Below, piece after piece: positions 54,605 to 64,000 of a stretch of 64,000 nt of DNA. The position numbers and the translations under genes are program-made. The stretch covers positions 26,886,954 to 26,950,953 of the forward strand of contig CM060124.1 of the NCBI GenBank assembly GCA_030522415.1. Direction: 5' to 3'. Numbering within the stretch: the stretch's first letter is position 1; every line of letters begins with the position of its first letter. The stretch is from Channallabes apus. Taxonomy: Eukaryota; Chordata; Actinopteri; Siluriformes; Clariidae. Under the pieces are notes generated by a model. The model saw only the letters and a program-made list of their open reading frames with translations. It was not told the origin of the DNA and did not search any database.

Positions 54605-54790
54605 GTTGTTGTTAGTCTTTCAGCTGCTCCCTTCGAGGGGTCGCAACAGCAGACCATCAATCCACACAACAACTTGGCACTGCTTTTACGCCAGATGCCC
54701 TTCCTGATGCAACCCTCACATTTTATCCGGGCTTGGGACTGGCACTATATCTAGTGGCTGGGTAGTACAGTATGGGGTGTGGCAACCCAC
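54605..54790 (+). mobile_element. SINE-like interspersed repeat, copy 3
   Basis: TTTCAGCTGCTCCCTTCGAG, GTCGCAACAGCAGACCATCA, CCAGATGCCCTTCCTGATGC and CGGGCTTGGGACTGGCACTA are readable. A (TTG)n stretch precedes it (54598-54613). GGTCGCAACAG words recur inverted near 54865-54890, so a second partial copy may follow in the opposite orientation. Confidence 0.75.
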
Positions 54791-57499
54791 TGCTAGCGGG
54801 GCTTAAAGGGGGGGGGGGCAATCTACTGTAGAGCTGTAGAACTCCCAGATTGTGTGGATTGATGGTCCGCTCTGGCAACCCCTCGACGGGAGCAGTCTAA
54901 GTACTAACGACAACATCATCGTTCAATTTTTAGAGATTAGGGATTCTTCAGGTGTTCTTAGAAGAGTTAACATTGAGACTAAATGTGTTCCACAGGACTT
55001 CTTTGGGCCGATATGGTCCCTTTGGAGTTTGTTCAACAGTTAAAGGCTCTAGTCTTGATAAAAGAGTTGGTTGGAGATTTCTGCCGAGGGGTTTCTCAAG
55101 GCCTTTTTATAGGTTATTTAAGCCGTCTCGGTGTCCTAACAAAGATAAAAAAATTTAAAAAATCCCTGATAGAGAGTTCTACTATCAACTCATATGCTGA
55201 CATCCTTGTGTTCTGTGCTAATTGAACACTGCAGCACTTTGAGCCGACACTGTTTATAATTGGAGTGTAACTACTGTACCAATTAAACACATTCTTTGGA
55301 AAAGCGCCAAATGTTCAAGAAATGTTGGGAATAATCCCCTGCGAGAGGGATGCTGATTTGATGTGTGTGAGAGAGAGAGAGTTGTTATAGATGGTGTCGG
55401 GTGTAAAATCCTGCAGCTGAATAATGTCCCGCTCATTAAGTGTGAATGGGACTCGGAGGCGCAGTTATACAGAAGTGTGTGTTAATGTCACCGTGTAGCT
55501 GCGTCTGATGTTCTACACGGTTAAACATGGAGCACATGTTCGCCTGCGAGTTCGTTTTTTTATTTAAGAGTTAAGTTTATTCGCTGCTACAGTTCCCAAC
55601 AGGGTGACAATCACGAGGACTGCGAAGCCGTGCTGCTCTTACCAGCAGTTTGTCAATCCTCTTACCCCAACGCAAGTTGCCAAGGACTGCATTAAAAAGT
55701 TTTGTCAAGACAAATGACAGGATGTTTTTACTCGTTATACAGTAGTTACCTTAAATGTTAGCCAGGTGTTAGAGTGCGTGTTAAAGCTCAAGCTGGAATA
55801 TTACCCAGATAATGCACTTTCTTTTATAACTTAAGCTCCAAGCTCACCTGGTTTTGCTCCTCCTATGAACCTATTGTTTTTACAGCAAACAGCCGGAGGA
55901 GGAGTATCTTCTTATATGAGGTCACACTAGGGGAGAAATCTTATTGGCTTGTTAAATCCCTGGCCAATACAAACATTTTAAAGCAGCGTTTTTGTTCCTC
56001 ACCTTTTTTGTTCCTCAAAAACACACAAACACATCGATTGCCCATCTGAACATGGACAAAAAGTGAAAAATAGTTCCTTTAATGTTTCATAATGATGAGA
56101 GCATGTCATGGTAGCGAAAGTGTACTTCAAGCTTGGTTTTGAAGAGTCACCGTTCCACAGCACAGACTCTGGAGACTAGATGTTACTTATACAAGCAATG
56201 CCTCAAATAATATAATGAAGAAAACAGGTTCGATTTACACTGCCGAAAAATATGCCGTAGATGCTCCCACTTGAATTTCTCATAAACAAATCGTCCAGGC
56301 GAAGATTCACAACAAACCCCAAGGAGGGTAATTTAAAAATCAATGCTCGCAGAAGGTGGCTTTTCAGAAAAGATTTTGTAAGATGTATGATTTTGTAATT
56401 TGCTATGGTTTGTTTTTCCACAGATGCACCATGTGTGTGTGTGTGTGTTTGTGTGTGTTGTTAAGAAATGTGTTTCGAATGTGAAATAGAAAAGTAATAA
56501 TTCACAGCTCTGTTTTCGAATTTTAATGGTGCTACAGCATGGAGGAGGGTTAGAATAAATAGCTGGTCTAAGCTTCCCTGCTCCTTTAAGCTGATATCCA
56601 TTTCAAATATTCTGCTTTACTATGGAACACAGTCATATGTGTTTGTCAATGGCTGAATGCTAACTAGCTGAATTCAAGTCTCGTAAGGGATAGCTCAGGA
56701 TTAGCCTTATTATATATGTGCATTTAGGGTTACAAGGCGGTGGGTATTTATTCATTTATTAATTAATTGATTGATTGATTGATTGATTTTGCAATAATTG
56801 GTAACAGAATAAAACAATAGAAATTTTAAAAACTTTGCTATAAATTTTTGCATCAAGCTTTTGGTTCCTGCATGTGAGCTGTACTGTATGCTGTTTAATA
56901 AAAAGGTAGTGCAACAGGTATGTGTGTGTGTAAGAGATAAAGAGAGAGAGATTGTGGGGTCAGAAAGAGGTTAGCCTTCCTGTGGAGCTTCAGTGCAGTG
57001 GATCAATACAGAGTTATTTCACTTTTACAAATGCACACACGCACACACACGCACACACACACTGCAAACTGCTGGTGATGATCAGCAGGGACTTTCCCTC
57101 AGGAACACATGCTTCTGGGTTGCGACAACAAAAATCATTTGCCGTGACGTTTCATAGCGCGGCAGATTTCCGTTGCCAGATTTACACTGAAAACAATGTA
57201 TTTTAATGTTGCATGAGATTTTGCTAGTTTTCCAACACCTTTATTATCCTTGCAAACTATCTAAACAATATAAAGCCCAAATGCAGGCAAGGAAAATCAT
57301 TAGTTTAGCTGATTCATACATTAGCTGGACTAATTCTTAGGTTGCCTTCACTCAGCATTGCCTTTTTGCCAGCGACTAAAAATATCATCTGCTGTTTTTG
57401 CCATCTGAAAAGCCCATAATGATGAGTTGAACACATCTGAGCCCTATACTTTCTCAGCCAGTCCCTATTCTGTTAAGCGGTAACTAAGATTTTATGCTG
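54791..57499. other. Largely unique sequence, no gene seen
   Basis: A G10 run is at about 54808-54818. 55230-55450 is repeat-poor and could hold a conserved non-coding element. A short (GA)n lies at 55368-55381, (TG)n at 56431-56459, (GATT)n at 56766-56788 and CA-rich words at 57033-57062. Several ORFs exist but none has splice context or a recognised family. Confidence 0.4.
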
Positions 57500-57785
57500 T
57501 TAATCCATCCATCGTCCATACTGCTTATCAAAGGAGGCCTGGAGGTTATTCCAGGGAACTCATGGCACTAACCAGGGTAGACTTTGAATTGGGTGCCATC
57601 CGATTGCAAGGAACATGCCTACACACACACACACACACACACACAACAACAACATATCTTTGGACTAAAGGAGCAAACCTTGTTAGAGTACCAGGAAGAG
57701 AACATGCAAACTCCAGGGACACAGACCAGAGGGGAGATTTGAACCCCCAACCCAGGAGGTCAGTGGCAACACCACTAAATGGGAC
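57500..57785 (-). mobile_element. DANA/Mermaid-related SINE, strongly diverged
   Basis: On the plus strand GTCCATACTGCTTATC, GGAGGCCTGGAGGTTATTCC, GGTGCCATCCGATTGCAAGG, GAGAACATGCAAACTCCAGG and ACCCAGGAGGTCAGTGGCAA follow the same order as the inverse of the full SINE. A (CA)n tract is inside (57620-57643). It is much older than the other copies. Confidence 0.7.
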
Positions 57786-58072
57786 TTAAATTTTTATGTC
57801 AAGTCTATGCCATGTACCCTACAACAACCCTGCCATGCACTTCCCTAAAGTGTACCTACATGTTGCAGCAATGCAGACCTCAACAAGTGTGATTGCCAGG
57901 TACCACTGCATTTTTGATGTGTTTATCTAATCTAATTAAAAACAATAAGATAAAATACTGGAAATCTCTGGAGCTCTGGAAATGTTGGTAGCTTTCACAT
58001 TAGGGACCTGGGACCATTTTTGAGAACATTTGAACCTTAAGTCCTTTACATATTAATCTGTGGGAACAAAAG
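57786..58072. other. Unique sequence
   Basis: Nothing recognised. Confidence 0.5.
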
Positions 58073-58190
58073 TGGTGCCCTGCAAAGGATTGGCACCCTG
58101 TCCAGGGTGTACCTCCTGGGATAGGCTCCAGCCCCCCCGCGACCCCAAATACAGGATAAAGTGATATAGACGATGAGTGAGTGAGTGGAA
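58073..58190 (+). mobile_element. DANA/Mermaid-like SINE, 3' end only
   Basis: GTGCCCTGCAAAGGATTGGC, ACCCTGTCCAGGGTGTACC, GGATAGGCTCCAGCCC and ACAGGATAAAGTGATATAGA then (TGAG)n: the last ~115 bases of the SINE, 5'-truncated. Confidence 0.9.
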
Positions 58191-58350
58191 CAAAAGTGTT
58201 CTGGACTCAGGAATTGTGCCTGAGTCCACTTGATAATGTTGTCGCGAGCAAGGTATGGCATACTCGGGCATGGATCACACTGGGTATAGAAGCCAATCGT
58301 TCCTGAATACAGAAGTGGACAGAACATGACTTTTAGAATGTGCTGTTTAT

Positions 58351-58752
58351 CATCAATATCGTTTCATTCATTCATTCATTCATTCATTCATCTTCTATAC
58401 CGCTTTATCCTGTATTTAGGGTCGCGGGGACCTGGAGCCTATCCCAGGAGACTCAGGGCACGAGGCAGGGTACACCCTGGACAGCGTGCCAATCTATCGC
58501 AGAGCACACACACAGACACACTCATTCACACACTATGGTCAATTTGGGAATGCCAATTATCCTAATCTGCATGTCTTTGGACTGTGGGAGGAAACCGGAG
58601 TACCCGGAGGAAACCCACCAAGCACGGGGAGAACATGCAAACTCCATGCACACAGAGACGGGAATCGAGCCTGGCCGGGAATCGAACCCGGACCCTGGAG
58701 GTGCAAGGCGGTGCTAACCACTACACCACCGTGCCGCCCATCAATGTCTTTG
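58351..58752 (-). mobile_element. Complete DANA/Mermaid-like SINE with imperfect target duplication
   Basis: Full copy on the minus strand: head GGCGGCACGGTGGTGTAGTG at 58738, full body, (TGAA)n tail at about 58364-58389. CATCAATATCGTTT (58351) and CATCAATGTCTTT (58739) are an imperfect target duplication. The plus-strand frames of 125 and 91 codons are shadows of the SINE. Confidence 0.93.
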
Positions 58753-59094
58753 TCTTATTGAATTCCTTGTACTCGTAGCACATGCCAATCTCACCCTCTG
58801 ACCTGCACAGCCATACCTGGTAAGGTAGGAAGGCATACGAGAGCATTGCTCTGAACATATCAATAATATTACTGTAGGCATAGTCCAAAGATTGTCAATT
58901 TTGCTCTCTTCTGCTCTTTATGTTTAATGGTGGATCACAAATCAACTATGTGCAAACTGCCACCTGCTGTATCAGAGAGTGAAAATAAACAAGTGTACCT
59001 GAGTACAGAGTACAAAAATAATATGAATGCTGGCCACAGTCAATTATCCCTAATGTGAAAACAAGCATAGAGTGCTTGAAATACTGTTTGTGAT
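58753..59094. other. Unique sequence
   Basis: Nothing recognised. Confidence 0.5.
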
Positions 59095-59912
59095 GTTGAG
59101 ATTATAAAGTCTTGAAGTCTGGAATATAGAACACCAGAAACATATGGTCTTGGGAAAACAGGGCCTTGAGTCTAGTAGTGGGGAAAACTCAACACAGAAT
59201 TTGGCTGTAATAATTTAAGAGGTTAGGAATATTGTAACACATATGACCCTGAAAATAAAAGGTCATGGAATTATACGATTCAAGGAATATACAATCCTGG
59301 AAATTTAGGAATTTAATGAGGATGTAATAACAAATGATATTCCTGGTATTCCGGAATTTGCACCAGACAGACCAGATACACTGCCACACATGACATTCAC
59401 CTGAGGCTGCGCAGTGCTGCAACTCCGCATAGGGAACTAGGACAATGCAATACGGTGTAATAGAAAAGATATCGCCTTGTGCCAAGGACTTTACAACCTT
59501 AAAAATATGCGAGACCGTTGCGAGAATTCGAATCCCTGGTAATTTGGTGTTCTGATGTTATAGAACCCTAGGAACATATGACCATGGAATTGTGGCACCA
59601 TGAAACATGAGACATGGAACACTGATAGTACAGTACATGTCCTTGGGGACATATGATTTGAGAATATATTTTGCGATAAGGCCATTGTTCTGTCTGGGTA
59701 AAGAATGAATGAAAAATATCATCTTATAATGTTAAGGTCACAATATGACCTTGAGAATTTAAAGGCTTAATATTATGGACTACGGACACCCAGGACTTAA
59801 AGGAATATACGTCCCTGGCTTTATAGGAACCCTTGGAACATAGGACCCTGAGAACATATAACCCTGAGAGCATTAAGCTCTGGGAATATATGGGCCTTGA
59901 GAACATATGATT
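59095..59912. repeat. Degenerate ~20-bp minisatellite (GGAACATATGACCCTGA)
   Basis: GAACATATGACC, GGAATATAC, ACCCTGAGAACATATAAC, CCTTGAGAAC words recur at roughly 20-bp steps across the region and are clearest at 59825-59912. Frames across it are not genes. Confidence 0.6.
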
Positions 59913-60383
59913 GCTTCCCTGGTAAACACATTTCTTTAAAAATTATAGCGCAGCGCTTCTTGTCACAGATTTACGATATTATTAAGAATGCTGGGCTGAA
60001 GTGCCACTAAAAGTAATGACGCTATTGGTTTACCAGCATTTTCATATGGTGAACGATCACTACTTTGAAGCGTCCATCACATATCCATGACAAGGTCTGA
60101 TCAAGGAGCGGTTGCTGAGGAGCTACTCGGGACAGGTCCAAAGTCAGAACACCAGACAGACAGGGCGAAATAATAATTAGAACTTGCCAAAAACTGTAGA
60201 GAATTGTCGTAACATATTTATTACCTGGCAATATTTGAGTTGGCAATATATATTTTGTTTCTTTTTTGTCTTTTTATTTTTATCCTTCTCGGTCTTTCTG
60301 CCTCCTCTGGGATTAAAACACAGACTGTGTGTCGCTAAAGCTGTAGCAGATCAATCTTCACATTCCCGTCCTGGTTTCTATGA
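59913..60383. other. Unique sequence
   Basis: No gene or mobile element recognised. Confidence 0.5.
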
Positions 60384-60444
60384 CACACAAACACACACAC
60401 ACACACATCTATATCTATATATATATATATATATATAGATATAG

Positions 60445-60475
<31 letters not shown>

Positions 60476-60479
60476 ACCA

Positions 60480-60525
<46 letters not shown>

Positions 60526-60530
60526 TTTTT
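60384..60530. repeat. Perfect palindromic (CA)n-(TA)n-(TG)n microsatellite plus (AT)n
   Basis: A (CA)n tract followed by CATCTATATCTATATATA is mirrored by TATATAGATATAGATG and (TG)n to about 60472, forming one inverted repeat centred near 60428. A further (AT)n tract lies at 60482-60522. Confidence 0.93.
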
Positions 60531-60585
60531 TTTTTTTTTCCAGTTAAGCCATCTTTGAATTTCGGGAAAGCATAGCCATCACTTT

Positions 60586-60626
<41 letters not shown>

Positions 60627-61654
60627 TTATTGCAAAAAGACACAGCTGGATGGAGAAAGATGGAGAGATGGCAAACTGAATCCTCCACGAAGAGAAAACT
60701 CTGTTTGCTTTTCCGTCTCTCGGTTGTTATCTGTTTCTGGTGGTCTTGAAAGCTTTTATCTTACAGACAGGGTGAAGCCGCGGTTTCCTCCATACCTCGC
60801 AATCAGGAAATGAAGCTCACATTTCTACACATGTGAATACAGACTTCTTACTGGAACTCACTGACATCTACACGGGATCATCTTCCATAACCTCAGGTGT
60901 GGCATTTATTCTCAGGATAGAGACTGACGGCAACATACAGTGTGAAGCACTACAGTTTAAGCTGTACTCATGTAATGACTTTATACAGTGAATAATTCAG
61001 AGACACTTGTGCCTCACAGGAGAAAGTGTGCACCGGAGCAATACTTTGGAATTGAGTTTAAAAAAATTTTTTTTTAGGTTTTCTCATTCAAGGAAAAGAC
61101 TAATTATCTCATGTCTATCCCCAGGCTCGGTTGAGCAGCACTTGGTTATTACACTTCTTCTGAAGTCCCAAGCTGACACCTTTTAGTCACACCATTATAG
61201 CTTGCCTTTTTAGATACAATAACGCTTTGCTTTCATCCCTTTACATCTTCATTTTAATTTAGTAGATAAAGTGCCATCAAGGGTGGACAAATCGGAACTT
61301 TATTAGCAATTAATGGTGCAATTCATAGTGCCTCTTGAGGTTATGCACCCCTCTGCACATTTCAGTTCCTCAGTACTAGACTTTTGTCTAATATTTGTCT
61401 GGCCATGTGGAAGATGGCTGTCTGCATATATTTATTTGGGGTTTACTCTCGAGTCTCTCGCTGCAGTTGTGCTTGCTCAGCCCCCCTCTTGATAGCAAGA
61501 TTGAGCCACAGCTGTGAGCGGTTCAGAAGCCATTCAGCTCTCAGGAACACAACAAATAATGCAAAAGTTATTCACAAATGTGGTGCAAGCTATGGAACAG
61601 AAGTTATATTTCAAGATCTGCCTTCAGAACCTTGAATTAATTTAGTTGAACTTT
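60531..61654. other. Unique sequence with (GA)n at 60594-60620
   Basis: A T run is at 60526-60539. No gene was recognised. Confidence 0.5.
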
Positions 61655-62824
61655 ATGCAAAAGAGTAGTATGCCTTAATCTCTAATTGATAAAATGCATT
61701 ATTTCCCTCAAAATTCTACAGACAATACCCCATAATAAAAACATGAAATTAAAAATGATATTGAAAAAATTACAACTTTGCCATGACACTCACCTGAGCT
61801 CAGGTGCATCCTGTTTCCACTGATCATCCTTAATTGTTTCTACAGCTTGATTGGTGTGTAGTCCACCTGTTGTTAATTTTATTAGATTTGGAAAGGCACA
61901 CACCTGTCTATATAAGGTCCGACAGTTAACAATGCATGTCAGAGCACAAACACGCCCTGAAGTACAAGGAATTTTCTATAGACCTCTAAAACAGGATTGT
62001 ATCAAGGCACAGATCTGGGGAAGAGAACAGAAAGATTTTTGCAGCTTTGAAGTTTCCAAGGAGCATAGTGGCCTCAAACATCTGTAAATGGTTTGGAACC
62101 ATCAAGACTCTTGCTTGAGCGGGTCACCTGGCCAAACTGAGCAATCGGAGGAGAAGGGTTTTAGTCAGGAAGGTGTCCAATAATCCTGAGGTCACTCTGA
62201 AAGAGCTCCAGCATTTTTCTGGGGAGAGAGGAAGACCTTCCAGATGAATAACTATCTTGTAGCATACTTAAAAAGACAGGCAGAATTGATGCCAAAGGTG
62301 ATTTAACATGAAAAGTTCTTGTTTTTCATGGTCTGAGTCTTTCAGGTGCCTTTTGGCAAACTCCAGGTGGGCTGTTATTGCCTTTTACTGAGGAATGGCT
62401 TTTGTCTGGCCACTCTACCACACGTAGACGTGATTGGTGGAGTGCTGCAGAGATGTTGTTCTTCTGGAAGAATAATGATTCTCCCCAAAGAAATGCTGGA
62501 GATCTTTCAGAGTGACCATCAGGTTGTTGGTTACTTCCCTGACTGAGGCCCTTCTCCTCCGATTGCTCAGTGGAAACAGGATGCACCTGAGCTCAATTTT
62601 AAGTGTTATGACAAAGGTGATGACAACTTACTGTATGAACATCTGATTTTCTTTCCCCTTTTAAAAAAAAATGCTAATATTTCATATGAACTTCTTTCAC
62701 ATTGGCATTATTGCCCATATTGTTTGGTAGAATCTTCTGTAAAAGAATGAATTAAATAAATATTAGTAATATAGCAAAATGTGGAAAAACTGAAGTGCTG
62801 TGAATACTTTCTGGATGGACTGTA
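61655..62824. mobile_element. Foldback Tc1-like element made of two inverted left arms
   Basis: The left arm (to about 62248) reads in plus sense: TTCTACAGACAATACCCCAT, the leader TATATAAGGTCCGACAGTTA, and transposase start words CTGGGGAAGAGAACAGAAAG and CAATCGGAGGAGAAGGG. The right arm (about 62270-62824) reads the same material in minus sense, including CTTTTGGCAAACTCCAGGTG, CCCTTCTCCTCCGATTGCTC and the leader end, and closes with AAAATGTGGAAAAACTGAAG and TACTTTCTGGATGGACTGTA. A 28-bp stretch at 61796-61823 is perfectly inverted at 62567-62594. The ordinary right half of a Tc1 gene is absent. All frames are broken. Confidence 0.82.
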
Positions 62825-63200
62825 CAACCATAACATTAGAACCCAAAACATTAAGTCCAATATAATGTGGTTTCCTTGTGCTGCTGGGACAGGTCTGGCC
62901 CCTTGGGGAAAGACTCCACAAGACCTCTGGGGATGTATTGTGGTGTTTGGAAATGGGACATTACTGGCAGGTGCTGTGCGATGAGGGATGGACCTCTGTG
63001 GATCAGACTGGTACAATCCATGGATGCTCAGTTAGTCTGAGGAATCTGGAGGCTGAATAAACAACCTTGAACTCATTGCCTGCTCAGATCCATATGCAGC
63101 AGGCTGCAATACGTTGGCTTCTCTGTGGGATTGGAACACACAGATGAGCCAGTTACTGGTATATCATTGATAATCAATGTACTCAGTTCATCTAGAAGTG
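62824..63200 (-). mobile_element. Tc1-like fragment, family B (antisense)
   Basis: ACAACCATAACATTAGAACC resembles the terminal motif of family B. Antisense coding words follow: GACTCCACAAGACCTCTGGG, GAGGGATGGACCTCTGTGGA, GATGCTCAGTTAGTCTGAGG, GGAATCTGGAGGC. It starts directly at the end of the foldback element. Its other end near 63200 is uncertain. Confidence 0.65.
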
Positions 63201-64000
63201 GTGTAATATATATATATTAGAAAATAAATCACTGTTGTGTGTGTTCACTCTTTGACTTATTGAGCGGTTCTATTTGTTTGTCATCCCCCTCCTTACTAAG
63301 TACGCTTTCCGGTGAGCCACCTTCTCAACATTTGAGCTACTTTTGTGGCTGCCTACTTCCAAGTTTCCTGTCTCCTGTTAGTACAGTACCTAGGATGACA
63401 CTGCTAGTGACCAAAAACGTCTGTGTTCATAAGATGGATAATTTCCCCAAAAGTCATCAGTCCAACCATATTCCATTTCTATAACCTTTCCCCATTAATA
63501 ACTAGGGAGGAAGTTTATGATCAGGGCACCAAGAACTTTGTTGTTCCAAGTTGTCTCCAAATTGGAGATTTGGTAATCTACTCCATTTTGTCCAGCCATC
63601 AATCCATAGTACATGTGTATCTGTCATGGATTTCTTAAAGGAATTCATAGAGGGGCTGCTGTTAATACTTCTGGCCTGATTGATACTGTACCCCTGACAG
63701 ATACACACTTAACCTAAAGTTTATTTTCTGGAGTTACAATAGTCTCTTTGTGATGCTTCACTTGAAAATGTTTTGACCTCCTTACTGTGCCTTCACTGGA
63801 TGGAGGAGTTGTTTTTAGTCTACCATTGGCCTTGCAGCTTCTTCCATACCTGGTTGACCAGAATGAGATTACTCTCTTAGGAAGCTTGTGATGAGTCCAA
63901 CCATAGCCTGCTACCAATATGGACACAGCATTTACACCACAAATACCATGACCATCTTGTAGGACTTCTTAAGTATCTGAAGATGATGGAGCTGTTCTGG
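63201..64000. other. No gene recognised to the window end
   Basis: The sequence is free of simple repeats. Frames up to 81 codons lack recognisable motifs. The 63720-64000 part contains antisense-like words reminiscent of decayed DNA transposons, but none could be assigned. Confidence 0.35.

Noticed and set aside
58340..58761. 125- and 91-codon ORFs
   Set aside because: Same SINE-derived reading as above.
63201..64000. Possible exon(s) at the window end
   Set aside because: No frame with a recognisable motif or convincing splice signals; some words look like decayed transposon antisense.

Overview
The window is vertebrate, almost certainly teleost fish, nuclear DNA. The evidence is the dense (CA)n/(TG)n microsatellites, many decayed Tc1/mariner elements of types common in fish, tRNA-derived SINEs of the DANA/Mermaid style, an L2-like LINE fragment, hAT and Harbinger-like MITEs, and long degenerate minisatellites. 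A siluriform or other otophysan host is possible but not provable from the sequence. No bacterial features (operons, ribosome binding sites, CRISPR) are present. Most long open frames are by-products of tandem repeats.

One host gene piece is well supported: a minus-strand first coding exon at 21122-21374. It encodes a signal peptide, a Gly/acidic linker and the N-terminal Cys segment of a glypican-like protein, ends at a GT donor, and has a GC/CpG-rich 5' flank at 21375-21735. If the call is right, 1-21121 is the start of its first intron (no second exon was seen, so the intron exceeds 21 kb) and 21736-64000 is upstream DNA.

Layout. 1-5 kb: microsatellites, a decayed Tc1 element (1594-3365) and a SINE. 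5-8 kb: degenerate purine-rich repeats holding a Harbinger-like MITE, then a polypyrimidine tract. 8.5-12 kb: a 57-bp minisatellite split by a Tc1 element with a broken transposase. 12-20 kb: SINEs, a 746-bp MITE and A/T-rich degenerate repeats. 20.8-22.7 kb: the glypican exon between duplicated flanks. 23-25.4 kb: a tRNA-SINE, Tc1 fragments and a 33-36 bp minisatellite. 25.9-33.7 kb: a large 18-bp minisatellite with higher-order repeats, split by a 2.35-kb transposon with exon fossils and a 1.35-kb hAT element. 35-45 kb: SINEs, a mariner element invaded by a SINE, and a Tc1 invaded by a SINE and a LINE. 45-64 kb: microsatellites, a second tRNA-SINE, an LTR-like block, a Tc1 invaded by a hAT MITE, more SINEs, a degenerate minisatellite, a perfect CA/TA hairpin, and an inverted (foldback) Tc1 derivative.

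Family names rest on recognition of terminal motifs, transposase motifs and target-site duplications, not on a database search. No functional transposase was found; every one seen has stops, frameshifts or missing catalytic residues.
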